Positions 7,146 to 14,488 of a DNA stretch of 34,939 nucleotides are shown one piece after another; positions within the stretch are counted from its first letter, which is position 1; each line of letters begins with the position of its first letter. Origin of the DNA: Candidatus Bathyarchaeota archaeon (GTDB taxonomy: Archaea; Thermoproteota; Bathyarchaeia; Bathyarchaeales; Bathycorpusculaceae); assembly GCA_016927015.1 (NCBI GenBank), contig JAFGNM010000060.1:1-34939 (forward strand), written 5' to 3'. The notes beneath the pieces are model-generated. The model was not told where the DNA came from and searched no databases. It worked only from the letters and a program-made list of their open reading frames with translations. The position numbers and the translations under genes are program-made.

Positions 7146-8303
7146 TCAGCTACTCACGGTCAAGTTGTGACTTTCCTGCAGGCTGCGAAGTTTCACTATA
7201 ACACTGCGCAGTTCTTGGCACATTCTCTGAGGTCCCAGGCTCCAACTACGCTGGACAATGTGGTTTGGCAGAACCGTTTCGATCAACTTCACCGCTTCGC
7301 CTACTGATATAGTCGGCTCCGCCTGCTTTTTCAGCAAGCTCCCAGAGACCGAGCTCTTGTTTTGTGCTGAAACCATGTAGTTAGGGTGAAGCGCAAGCCA
7401 ATCCTGAATCTTTATCTGGTCCCACATTTTCTCTTTGGAAAAGAAAATAGCCTGCGTGCGCTGTGCTTCTGGTTGTTGCCGCGGTTTTCCCATTATGGCT
7501 AAAACGCCGTTTTCTCGGTCAAGCCAGACAGTGCTGAAGTGTTCGGGCATGAAAGCTGAGGCGTTTTGGTAAAAACCGAGGACGTATTCGCCCGCTACTA
7601 TGGGTTCGCCCCCTTGCTCCTTAACCTGCAGTGCTTCAACGATTTGAATGTTGGTTTCTGATATTCCAGGCACAGCCACCAAGCTTATTTCAGCGTTGCA
7701 TAACCCGTGAGGAATTTTCCCGTCGATTATGTCTATGGTTTCGTAGTCTGCGCCGACGCTTACGTGCCTGATTAAGCCTTTGCGGATTTTCTCAGCTGTT
7801 TCGTCATCGTAGATCTCTACCGTGTACCACAAGCGCTGTCCGTCCCAATCGGTTTTGGCGACTTTGCCCACGGAGTTCGCGGTGGTCACGTGCTCTATGT
7901 AAACGGGTGCATCAACGAGTTTGCCAGCGAAAGTTTGCAGTTCTTCGGGCGTGTAAATGTTAAAGTTTCTACTCATGCCAGCGGTCATGGCTACGCCGCG
8001 TATTCGCAAGGGTTTCTCCAATATTTTCTCGGCGATTGCGAAGGGTAAAACCGCGTAGACATGCTCCTTAGCTGGCGTGTGGTGTTCTTTGAACCATTCT
8101 TTGGCTTTCTCCAACGTCCAGCCTTTGCCTTTTTCGAACAAGTAGCTCTGGATTTCCATTGCGTCCTTGCCTTTCGGCTTGCCTATTACGGCTTTGATTC
8201 CTTCCTTTTCGCTTAGCATGATGGTTTTAAGAGCATCCTTCTGGAACTCTTCCGGATCTCGGTGCCCGCTTCGAATGTGCTGTTCCATGTTTTCCCATGG
8301 CAT
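7146..8303 (-). CDS. Prohead protease / scaffold fusion
   Basis: 385 aa, first gene of the block. Residues 1-75 form a basic helical domain (MPWENMEQHIRSGHR; LSEKEGIKAVIGKPKGKD; EKAKEWFKEHH). Residues about 95-215 resemble a prohead protease: IRGVAMTAGMSRNFNIYTPEE, APVYIEH with the candidate catalytic His, VGKVAKTDWDGQRLWYTVEI, and RHVSVGADYE with the candidate Ser, then LCNAEISLVAVPGI. The C-terminal 160 residues are polar and less conserved, with helices suited to a scaffold role (EAVKLIETVLPN; CQELRSVIVKLRSLQES). It would cut the scaffold and capsid N-termini during head maturation. The ATG at 8303 is about 70 bases from the operator-like sites at 8373-8407, so the block is probably controlled there. 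Confidence 0.75.
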   Translation of the reverse strand: MPWENMEQHIRSGHRDPEEFQKDALKTIMLSEKEGIKAVIGKPKGKDAMEIQSYLFEKGKGWTLEKAKEWFKEHHTPAKEHVYAVLPFAIAEKILEKPLRIRGVAMTAGMSRNFNIYTPEELQTFAGKLVDAPVYIEHVTTANSVGKVAKTDWDGQRLWYTVEIYDDETAEKIRKGLIRHVSVGADYETIDIIDGKIPHGLCNAEISLVAVPGISETNIQIVEALQVKEQGGEPIVAGEYVLGFYQNASAFMPEHFSTVWLDRENGVLAIMGKPRQQPEAQRTQAIFFSKEKMWDQIKIQDWLALHPNYMVSAQNKSSVSGSLLKKQAEPTISVGEAVKLIETVLPNHIVQRSWSLGPQRMCQELRSVIVKLRSLQESHNLTVSS

Positions 8304-8372
8304 TTTTCTTAGACCTCACACAGTTAATACCCAATTAATATACTGGAAAGTGAAAAGGTGAATTGTACCTCA

Positions 8373-8407
8373 GCGTGGTCCATCTGTGGGCTAACGCGTG
8401 GACCATC
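8373..8407. promoter_or_regulatory. Tandem operator-like sites between provirus block and RHH gene
   Basis: GCGTGGTCCATC (8373-8384) and GCGTGGACCATC (8396-8407) differ by one base and are 23 bp apart, about two helical turns. Each holds a TGGWCCA palindrome. They sit between the divergent protease gene and the ribbon-helix-helix gene that starts at 8438. Paired short palindromes are typical RHH targets, so autoregulation and control of the leftward virion operon are inferred. Confidence 0.5.
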
Positions 8408-8437
8408 CTGCGTGTCTAAACATGAAAAGTGATTACA

Positions 8438-8611
8438 ATGCCGAGAAAATGTGTGGTCAAAGTTGTGTTGAGCAAGGAGCAAAGGGCGATTTTAACTGAA
8501 CTAGCTAGGCGGCTGGGCACTAGCGAGAGCGAGACTTTGCGAATGGCTCTAATGGACTACGTTAAAGAATTGAGTTTAATGAAAGAAACCATTCACCGCG
8601 GCAAAAACTAA
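8438..8611 (+). CDS. Ribbon-helix-helix (CopG/Arc-type) regulator
   Basis: 57 aa from ATG 8438 (GTG 8429 would add three residues). It has the compact RHH pattern: a basic beta strand (RKCVVKVVLS), helix 1 (KEQRAILTELARRLGT) and helix 2 (SESETLRMALMDYVKEL). Such proteins dimerise, insert the strand into the major groove and bind short palindromes. The gene diverges from the virion operon with the paired GCGTGGWCCATC sites upstream, which fits a provirus repressor. It is small but has clear domain logic and normal codon use. Confidence 0.75.
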   Translation: MPRKCVVKVVLSKEQRAILTELARRLGTSESETLRMALMDYVKELSLMKETIHRGKN

Positions 8612-8623
8612 ATTTAAACTCAG

Positions 8624-8637
8624 CAAATACGTATTTG
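8624..8637. repeat. 14-bp perfect palindrome after the RHH gene
   Basis: CAAATACGTATTTG is perfectly self-complementary and starts 12 bases after the RHH stop. A second inverted pair, GATTCGG (8655-8661) and CTGAATC (8675-8681), follows. These could be an operator, a transcription end or a remnant of the provirus boundary; nothing in the window decides between them. Confidence 0.45.
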
Positions 8638-8753
8638 AGTAACGCACGGGGTCCGATTCGGTTATTGCAAAAAGCTGAATCACGAATTAACTTTAAATGC
8701 AATTAAACTAATAGTAGTAAGCAACTGCCCTTTGAGCAACTCGAATGGCATGA

Positions 8754-9098
8754 ATGGTGGGTGTTCGGACATTGGCAAAAAGAAGCGAATTCGATAAGCT
8801 TTTAGTGAGCGCCGTCGATGAAGCTCTGAATTCTCTGGGTGAATCAGTGAAGCAATCAATATACTTCCACATAGAGAACAAGTTCAACGTGGCAAGAAAA
8901 GAAATCCCTGAAAACCTCGAAGAATTTCAAGTAGGTCTTGAAAAAATCTTCGGCACAGGCGCTCGCTTCATAGAGATTTTGATAATGAAAAACCTGCACA
9001 CAAAACTTGGGCTTCCACTCAAAATGGAAAGCGAGCAGTTTGAATTTGTTGAATACGTAGGCGTAGCAAAAAGAGGTTTTCTGGAAAAGGCGATGTAA
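8754..9098 (+). CDS. Conserved-looking small archaeal protein, unknown function
   Basis: 114 aa, all-helical appearance. Segments include RSEFDKLLVSAVDEALNSLG, SVKQSIYFHIENKF, LEEFQVGLEKIFGTGARFI and EILIMKNLHTKLG, and the protein ends in a short YVGVAKRGFLEKAM. It lacks a signal peptide, metal-binding motif or HTH. A TATA-like CTTTAAATGC lies about 65 bases upstream. I do not recognise the family by name. It precedes the response regulator gene on the same strand, so it might belong to that signalling pathway, but the 120-base gap makes this only a guess. Confidence 0.65.
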   Translation: MVGVRTLAKRSEFDKLLVSAVDEALNSLGESVKQSIYFHIENKFNVARKEIPENLEEFQVGLEKIFGTGARFIEILIMKNLHTKLGLPLKMESEQFEFVEYVGVAKRGFLEKAM

Positions 9099-9219
9099 AC
9101 AGAAGCATTTGAGAGCGACTTTCCAGTTTTGAACGGTTAACAAAAATTCATATCAGCAGTTCATAAAGGCTTTATCACCGCGTAGACTTCCTTTTCTAAA
9201 TCAAGTAGAAGTGAACGGT

Positions 9220-9666
9220 ATGAGTAAATCTAGGATCCTCATAATTGATGACGATGAGAACATACGAAAGGTGTTGCAAACAATCCTTGAAGATGAAGGT
9301 TACATCGTTGAAACAGCGGACACAGCCAAAAAAGGTATAGAGAGCAGCGAGAAAGCGTTCTACAACCTTGCGCTGATTGATGTTCGCTTGCCCGACATGG
9401 AAGGCATTGAGCTCTTGTCGAAGCTGCGCAACACCAAGCCGAAAATGCGGAAAATAATAGTTACTGGTTACCCAACGCTTCAAAACGCTATATCAGCAGT
9501 GAACAAGGGTGCGGACGCTTACGTGATGAAACCTTTCGAGGTGGAGAAAATCCTTGAAACCATCCAAGAGCAGCTGAAGAAGCAAGAGGAAGAAAAAAGC
9601 TACAGCGAAGATAGGGTAGTCGAGTTCATAGAAACCCGCATCAAAGCATTAGAGACCGCAAACTAA
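9220..9666 (+). CDS. Stand-alone response regulator receiver protein
   Basis: 148 aa from ATG 9220 (GTG 9211 possible). It is a CheY-like receiver: acidic pocket Asp10-Asp12 (LIIDDDEN), phospho-acceptor Asp54 (LALIDVRLPDMEG), switch Thr82 (IIVTGYPT) and Lys104 (YVMKPFE). After residue 120 there is only a charged helical tail (KKQEEEKSYSEDRVVEF) and no output domain. It should receive phosphate from a sensor kinase and act by protein contact. No histidine kinase gene is in the window, so the partner is elsewhere. Confidence 0.9.
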   Translation: MSKSRILIIDDDENIRKVLQTILEDEGYIVETADTAKKGIESSEKAFYNLALIDVRLPDMEGIELLSKLRNTKPKMRKIIVTGYPTLQNAISAVNKGADAYVMKPFEVEKILETIQEQLKKQEEEKSYSEDRVVEFIETRIKALETAN

Positions 9667-10116
9667 GGTTTAGTCGAAAAAGAAGTGTAAAAAAACTTTA
9701 CCAACCTTAATTTCTCTGCTTTAGTTTATCCTAGGGTTTGTTGCAATTAAGTTTTGGCACTTCTCGCGTCTATATGAGAAACATAAGCTTGCAGGGACAA
9801 AAACTAAGTTCTTTCCAGAAACATGTGCCTTACACTAGAAAAAGTGCAGTGTGATGGAAACGGACAAAGCGTTTTCAATATATAGTTCTATAGTTGCCTA
9901 TAATTTTTTTTCGATCCTTCGATGATAAACGAGCCTTTATACATGATTTCTCAGGTAACCAGCTTCAAAACGCGGTTCTTGCACTTATATAATAATAACG
10001 AGTGCTAACGAGAGAAAAAAGCGTTTGTTAGCCATATTAGTTTTCGTTCACTGCACAAGAATCTGTACATTTTCAAGTTATGGTTCTTGCGCATTTTACT
10101 TGTGCTGTCAACAAGA
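9667..10116. other. 450-bp non-coding gap with a distal NrdR-box-like pair
   Basis: No convincing gene is present; the longest ATG frame of note (9823-9885) encodes only 20 residues. At 9832-9847 the sequence ACACTAGAAAAAGTGC matches 12 of 16 positions of the bacterial NrdR-box consensus as I remember it. At 9876-9886 CAATATATAGT matches all 11 core positions. The two boxes start 41 bp apart, about four turns. A TATA-like CTTATATAAT lies at 9984-9994. The inverted pair GCTAAC/GTTAGC flanks an A-rich stretch near 10010-10035. Confidence 0.4.
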
Positions 10117-10178
10117 GTTTAAATACAATCCACTACATTTAGCGTATACTTGTGCACGATTAACACTATACACGTTTG
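10117..10178 (+). promoter_or_regulatory. nrdRDG promoter with NrdR-box-like sites
   Basis: GTTTAAATA at 10117-10125 is a strong archaeal TATA box, predicting a start near 10147. CCACTACATTTAGCGT (10130-10145) matches the NrdR-box pattern acaCwAtATaTwGwgt at 12 of 16 positions and lies between TATA and start. A weaker site with the perfect left half ACACTATA (10163-10170) follows 31-33 bp on, about three turns. This layout suits repression by NrdR. The leader would be about 60 nt, with GGGGAGG and GGGGAAGG runs before the ATG at 10211. Confidence 0.5.
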
Positions 10179-10210
10179 TGCAAATGCAAGTTGGGGAGGC
10201 TGGGGAAGGC

Positions 10211-10657
10211 ATGAAGTGCCCATACTGTGGGTCTGCAGATTTCAAAACCTTGGAAACACGCGATTCTCCAGATAACAGTACGCGAAGACGCAAAGAATGC
10301 GTAGTCTGCGGAAAGCGCTTCACCACCTACGAGTACGTGGAAACCGTAGAACTCATGGTGCGGAAGAAAGACGGCAAGCTTGAACGCTTTGACGTTAACA
10401 AGATAATCCGCGGCTTACAGAAAGCCTGCGAAAAAAGACCCGTAACCATGGACCAAATCAACGAGTTAGCAGGCCTCGTGCGCCAAGCCATAATGCAGAA
10501 AGGCAAAGAAGAAATAACATCCAAAGAAATAGGCGATTTAGTAATGAAATACCTGAAAAATCTCGACCGCATCGCGTACATTCGTTTCGCGTCGGTTTAC
10601 AAGCAGTTTGAAGAGCCTGAAGATTTCAAGCGGTTACTCCTTGAGGTGAAAAAATGA
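10211..10657 (+). CDS. nrdR: Transcriptional repressor NrdR
   Basis: 148 aa. The N-terminal zinc ribbon has Cys3, Cys6, Cys30 and Cys33 (MKCPYCGS; RKECVVCGKRF), which is the DNA-binding part. An ATP-cone follows from about residue 47 (LMVRKKDGKLERFDVNKI; KEEITSKEIGDLVMKYLK; DRIAYIRFASVYKQF), which senses ATP/dATP. NrdR represses ribonucleotide reductase genes when dNTPs are plentiful. ATG 10211 was chosen over the longer upstream frame because the zinc ribbon starts there and a GGGGAAGG run precedes it. The stop overlaps nrdD as ATGA, so the repressor and its target enzyme are co-translated. NrdR is almost universal in bacteria but patchy in archaea, which makes this copy notable. Confidence 0.93.
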   Translation: MKCPYCGSADFKTLETRDSPDNSTRRRKECVVCGKRFTTYEYVETVELMVRKKDGKLERFDVNKIIRGLQKACEKRPVTMDQINELAGLVRQAIMQKGKEEITSKEIGDLVMKYLKNLDRIAYIRFASVYKQFEEPEDFKRLLLEVKK

Positions 10658-12780
10658 AGTACGTTAGAAAACGTGATGGAAAATTAGAACCTTTCAATCA
10701 AGAACGCGTAACAAACGCCATTTGGAAAGCCGCCAAAGCAGTAGGCGGAAAAGACCGTGAACAAGCAAAACGCATAAGCGACGAGGTGATGGCGGAACTC
10801 CGAAGCCGATTCGGCGAAGACGGCTGCCCCACGGTTGAGGAGATCCAAGACATAGTTGAAAAACGGTTAATCGAGAACGGTCGCGCCCAAACGGCTAAAG
10901 CGTACATTCTTTACAGAAAGCAGCATCAAGACATGCGCGAGCTGGCTGCGCTCTTAAGCTCCGCAGACCTAGTGGACCAGTACTTAGAGATTGAAGATTG
11001 GCGAGTTAAAGAAAACTCTAACATGAGCTATTCCCTGCAGGGCTTGAACAACTACCTTTCGTCCACAGTAATCGCCAAGTACTGGATATCGCGGATTTAC
11101 CCGACAAGCATTGCCGCTGCACACTTTTCAGGCGACATACACATCCACGACCTAGGCGTGCTGGGACCTTACTGCGTAGGCTGGGACATAGCTGACCTGC
11201 TACTTTCCGGCTTCGGCGGTGTACACGGCAAAATCGAGAGCAAACCCGCTAAACACTTCCGAACCGCCTTAGGCCAAATAGTCAACTTTTTCTACACGCT
11301 GCAAGGCGAAGCTGCGGGTGCGCAGGCGTTCAGCAACTTTGACACTTACCTGGCGCCGTTCATACGCTACGACCATTTAAACCAGAAGGACGTAGAGCAG
11401 GCTCTGCAAGAGTTCTTTTTCAACATGAACGTGCCTACACGCGTGGGCTTCCAGACGCCTTTCACCAACCTGACCTTGGACTTGACCGTGCCAGACTTCA
11501 TGAAAGACGAAGGCGTGCTCTTCAACGGAAAAGTCACCGAGGACACGTACGGCGACATGAGTAAGGAAATGGAAATGTTCAACTTGGCTTTTGCCGAGGT
11601 TATGCAGCAAGGCGACTCGAAAGGAAGAGTTTTCACTTTCCCCATCCCCACGTACAACGTCACTAACGATTTCGCTTGGGACTCGCCTGTGGCACAAGCA
11701 GTTTTCGAAGTCACAGCCAAGTACGGAGTGCCCTACTTTTCCAACTTCATGAACAGCGACCTGCATCCCGAGGACGTGCGAAGCATGTGCTGCCGCTTGA
11801 GAATAGACAACCGCGAGTTACGCAAACGCGGCGGCGGCTTTTTCGGCGCTAACCCCTTAACAGGCTCCATAGGCGTTGTGACCTTGAACATGCCGCGGAT
11901 CGGCTACTTGTCCAAGGATGAAGATGAGTTCTTCCAACGCTTGGAAGGCGCCATGGATATAGCTAGAAGCAGCTTGGAAATTAAGCGTAAAGCGCTTGAA
12001 GCGTTCACTGAAAACGGCTTGTACCCGTACTCTCGGCGTTACTTGCGCCATGTGAACGAGAGCTACGGCAAATACTGGAAGAACCACTTTTCAACCATAG
12101 GCTTAGTCGGCATAAACGAGACGGTTTTGAATCTTTTAGGCGTAAACATTACGTCGCCTGAAGGAAAGGACTTCGCCGTCAAAACGCTCAGCTTCATGCG
12201 TGAGCGGCTTGCAGACTTCCAAGAGGAGACGGGCGACATCTACAACTTGGAGGCGACACCCGCTGAAGGCACATCTTACAGGCTTGCACGCCTTGACAAA
12301 CGCCATTACCCAAATATTATGGCGGCTAACGAGCGGCTGGTTCAGACGCGGCATGCTGAGCCGTTCTACACGAATTCTTCCCAGTTGCCTGTTGACTATG
12401 AAGGTGACTTGTTCGAAGCTTTGGAGCATCAGGAGAGCCTGCAGACGCTTTACACAGGCGGAACCGTATTCCACATTTTCTTGGGCGAAAGGCTTCACTC
12501 TTGGAAGTCAGCCGCCGAACTCATACGAAAGGTAGCTTCAAGCTCGCGTTTGCCCTATTTCACGTTGACGCCGACGTTCAGCATTTGCCCAACGCACGGC
12601 TACACAAGCGGCGAGCACAAGCAATGTCCAGTCTGCGGGGCGCAAGCCGAGGTTTACTCACGTGTCGTCGGCTACTTGAGACCAGTGGACCAGTGGAACG
12701 ACGGGAAACAAGCTGAATTCGCCATTCGCAAAACCTTTGACAAATCCACAATAATGGCTACAGCGCCGCTGACCGTGTAA
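10654..12780 (+). CDS. nrdD: Anaerobic (class III) ribonucleoside-triphosphate reductase NrdD
   Basis: 708 aa. It reduces ribonucleotides to deoxyribonucleotides without oxygen through a glycyl radical. Residues 1-95 are an ATP-cone (MKYVRKRDGKLEPFNQERV) for allosteric control. The catalytic barrel contains HIHDLG, FQTPFTNLTLDL and the Cys pair 379/380 (RSMCCRLRIDN), one of which should be the active-site thiyl residue. Near the end, CPTHG and CPVCG form the zinc site, with one of the usual four Cys replaced by His in the first pair. RVVGYLRPVDQWNDGKQ carries the radical Gly673. Length and all key residues are intact. It overlaps nrdR by 4 nt and is followed 11 bases later by its activase gene. 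Confidence 0.96.
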   Translation: MKYVRKRDGKLEPFNQERVTNAIWKAAKAVGGKDREQAKRISDEVMAELRSRFGEDGCPTVEEIQDIVEKRLIENGRAQTAKAYILYRKQHQDMRELAALLSSADLVDQYLEIEDWRVKENSNMSYSLQGLNNYLSSTVIAKYWISRIYPTSIAAAHFSGDIHIHDLGVLGPYCVGWDIADLLLSGFGGVHGKIESKPAKHFRTALGQIVNFFYTLQGEAAGAQAFSNFDTYLAPFIRYDHLNQKDVEQALQEFFFNMNVPTRVGFQTPFTNLTLDLTVPDFMKDEGVLFNGKVTEDTYGDMSKEMEMFNLAFAEVMQQGDSKGRVFTFPIPTYNVTNDFAWDSPVAQAVFEVTAKYGVPYFSNFMNSDLHPEDVRSMCCRLRIDNRELRKRGGGFFGANPLTGSIGVVTLNMPRIGYLSKDEDEFFQRLEGAMDIARSSLEIKRKALEAFTENGLYPYSRRYLRHVNESYGKYWKNHFSTIGLVGINETVLNLLGVNITSPEGKDFAVKTLSFMRERLADFQEETGDIYNLEATPAEGTSYRLARLDKRHYPNIMAANERLVQTRHAEPFYTNSSQLPVDYEGDLFEALEHQESLQTLYTGGTVFHIFLGERLHSWKSAAELIRKVASSSRLPYFTLTPTFSICPTHGYTSGEHKQCPVCGAQAEVYSRVVGYLRPVDQWNDGKQAEFAIRKTFDKSTIMATAPLTV

Positions 12781-12791
12781 GAGGAAAAAGC

Positions 12792-13469
12792 ATGAAGTTT
12801 AGCGGTCTCCAGAAAGTAAGCCTAATAGACTACCCGAACAAGGTAGCCTCCGTGCTTTTCACGCCAGGCTGCAACCTGAGGTGCCCGTTTTGCCACAACT
12901 GGCGCATAGCCGTAGACCCGAAGCCGCCGTTCCTGCAGGAAGCCGTGGCGCTAAGAATTCTGGAAAGCCGCAAGAAATATGTGGACGCCGTAGTAGTAAC
13001 CGGCGGAGAACCCACAATGCACAAGGAACTGCCGAAGTTTCTAGCGAAGCTCAAGAAGAGAGGTTTTCAGGTCAAGTTGGACACAAACGGCTTTTACCCT
13101 GAAGTGCTGGAAGAATGCTTAGGCTACGTCGATTACGTTGCTTTAGACGTGAAAACATCCCCGGAAAAATACAAGCTTCTGGGAGCTAAAAGCACCAGCG
13201 GACTGCTGCGCACCGTCGAAATGCTGAAGACGGGCAAAGTGGCGTACGAGTTCAGAACCACAGTGGTTCCAGAGTTTATCACAGTTGAAGACGTAAACAA
13301 GATTTGCGAGCTCACTAAAGGCGCAAAGACCCATGCACTGCAGCAGTTTGTGCCGCAAGACACTTTGGAGAAACGGTTCGAAGGCTTGAAACCTTACGCG
13401 CCTGAAGTCATCAAAGAGTTCGCGGGAACCATGAAAAGCTACGCGGAAAACGTGATACTCCGAATATAA
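12792..13469 (+). CDS. nrdG: Anaerobic ribonucleotide reductase-activating radical SAM protein
   Basis: 225 aa. It uses S-adenosylmethionine and a [4Fe-4S] cluster to place the glycyl radical on NrdD. The cluster motif CNLRCPFC has Cys27, Cys31 and Cys34. GGEP at about residues 72-75 is the SAM-binding segment (VVVTGGEPT). VKLDTNGF and VDYVALDVK complete the radical SAM half-barrel. The form is the longer archaeal/bacterial type also called pyruvate-formate-lyase activase-like. GAGG sits 7 nt before ATG 12792, and the gene closes the nrdR-nrdD-nrdG operon. Confidence 0.93.
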   Translation: MKFSGLQKVSLIDYPNKVASVLFTPGCNLRCPFCHNWRIAVDPKPPFLQEAVALRILESRKKYVDAVVVTGGEPTMHKELPKFLAKLKKRGFQVKLDTNGFYPEVLEECLGYVDYVALDVKTSPEKYKLLGAKSTSGLLRTVEMLKTGKVAYEFRTTVVPEFITVEDVNKICELTKGAKTHALQQFVPQDTLEKRFEGLKPYAPEVIKEFAGTMKSYAENVILRI

Positions 13470-13532
13470 AACCAACAGCAAAAAGCATTCAACCAACCCC
13501 CACCTTTGTTTAAAAGGACCCTGTCTTTTTTC

Positions 13533-13584
13533 TAAACGCTGGTCTAAGCACCAGTTGACTCTTTAAATAAGGGGGGCTATAGAC
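13533..13584 (-). repeat. Dispersed non-coding repeat, partial copy 3
   Basis: Read on the minus strand, this segment starts GTCTATAGCCCCCCTTA and goes on to a 28-base block that matches 24 of 28 bases in the copy near 33826-33852 (core TCAACTGRTGCTYAGAC). It lies in the tail-to-tail gap between nrdG and the PRC-barrel gene. CTGGT/ACCAG (13540-13555) could form a hairpin. No coding potential is seen in the 177-bp gap. Confidence 0.6.
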
Positions 13585-13646
13585 AAAAATCGCAACAGGA
13601 TAAAGGAAGTGGATTTTAGGTTGATTTTTCGTAGCAGTCTTCAAGT

Positions 13647-13928
13647 TTAAGGTGGTCTCAGATAAATGCGCAGTTGTCCTCTTGCGACTTGAAGGTCTAG
13701 TCCGCTGTCTTTGGTTATTGCTTTGGACGCTGGACCAACTGCTGAAATTGCTAGAACGTTTTTGAACGCGGATTTTACGCCGAGTATCTCGAAAGCTGCT
13801 TCTTTTTTCAGTTCGATTTCAAAGTGCGTTATTTTCCACTCTTCGCCATCCAGAAGGACATCTGTTATTTTGCCTACTCTCAAACCTTCACAGTACACTT
13901 CTTTCCCGATTAGTTCGCTAAATTTCAT
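13647..13928 (-). CDS. PRC-barrel domain protein
   Basis: 93 aa. The N-terminal 75 residues form a PRC-barrel: KFSELIGKEVYCEGLRVGKI, TDVLLDGEEWKITHFEIEL and a later strand pair ending in FKNVLAISAVGPA. PRC-barrels occur in RNA-processing factors such as RimM, in photosynthetic reaction centres and in many stand-alone archaeal proteins of unknown role. The last 20 residues (DLQVARGQLRIYLRPP) are not part of the usual core. It is a single gene, convergent with nrdG across a repeat-bearing gap. Domain assignment is good; the function in the cell is not known. Confidence 0.8.
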   Translation of the reverse strand: MKFSELIGKEVYCEGLRVGKITDVLLDGEEWKITHFEIELKKEAAFEILGVKSAFKNVLAISAVGPASKAITKDSGLDLQVARGQLRIYLRPP

Positions 13929-14071
13929 TCTTGTTTCACCCTTTACAACTCTTTTTTTATTCTCGTTGTAAGTTTATAAGACTTATTCTACATCACGCAA
14001 AGATATGAGCCCATGAAATGTTTTTCGGCATTTTAGCAGACCCGTTTTATTATTAACCTTAAGGGCAGCAA

Positions 14072-14284
14072 TTATTTGTTATCACTTATGACATCTGCTG
14101 TGTTTAAAGCCTCTAAATTATCGAAGAGGTTTTTTGAACTATCCTTGTTTAGACCCGTTATGATTATGTGAATTTCGCCTTGACGGTTCATTTGCACGTA
14201 CGCTTTGTAGCCTTTCAGGATTTCAATGTTTTTGTCATTCAGAAAAACCACTTTTTCAGAACTTTTGGACAGATATCTAAGCAT
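14072..14284 (-). CDS. Hypothetical small protein
   Basis: 70 aa from ATG 14284. It is charged and mixed alpha/beta: SSEKVVFLNDKNIEILKGYK, then a strand pair (AYVQMNRQGEIHIIITGLN), then a C-terminal helix (SSKNLFDNLEALNTADV). There is no Shine-Dalgarno and no clear promoter, but composition looks like a real soluble protein and no competing frame is better. No family was recognised. Confidence 0.45.
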   Translation of the reverse strand: MLRYLSKSSEKVVFLNDKNIEILKGYKAYVQMNRQGEIHIIITGLNKDSSKNLFDNLEALNTADVISDNK

Positions 14285-14488
14285 TTTGAACGTATTACGA
14301 GGTACAATAGATTCTTCACTATTCGTCTTTTTCCACCGTCCCCCACCAATTCCCTATGGGCATCTCGGGTTATTTATTTTTCCAAAATACCCAATCCAAA
14401 GCCAAAGGATAAACTTGAATTTCAATCAATTCCCAAATGAAAGCCAGTATAGTTTTGTTTCAGTAACTGTGCCAAGGCAAAGGTGTAG

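Noticed and set aside
8645-8685. tRNA fragment or tRNA-type att site
   Set aside because: GGGGTCCGATTCGG looks slightly like a T-arm, but the stem does not pair and no other tRNA arms fit; no tRNA gene was found anywhere in the window.
9823-9885. 20-codon ORF starting MCLTL in the nrdR upstream gap
   Set aside because: Too short, without a ribosome-binding signal, and it overlaps the NrdR-box-like pair; it resembles small MCL-type peptides only superficially.
10025-10210. In-frame N-terminal extension of nrdR starting at 10025
   Set aside because: It would include the TATA box and NrdR-box sites, is Cys/Phe-rich without domain character, and the zinc ribbon with a good GGGGAAGG signal begins at 10211.
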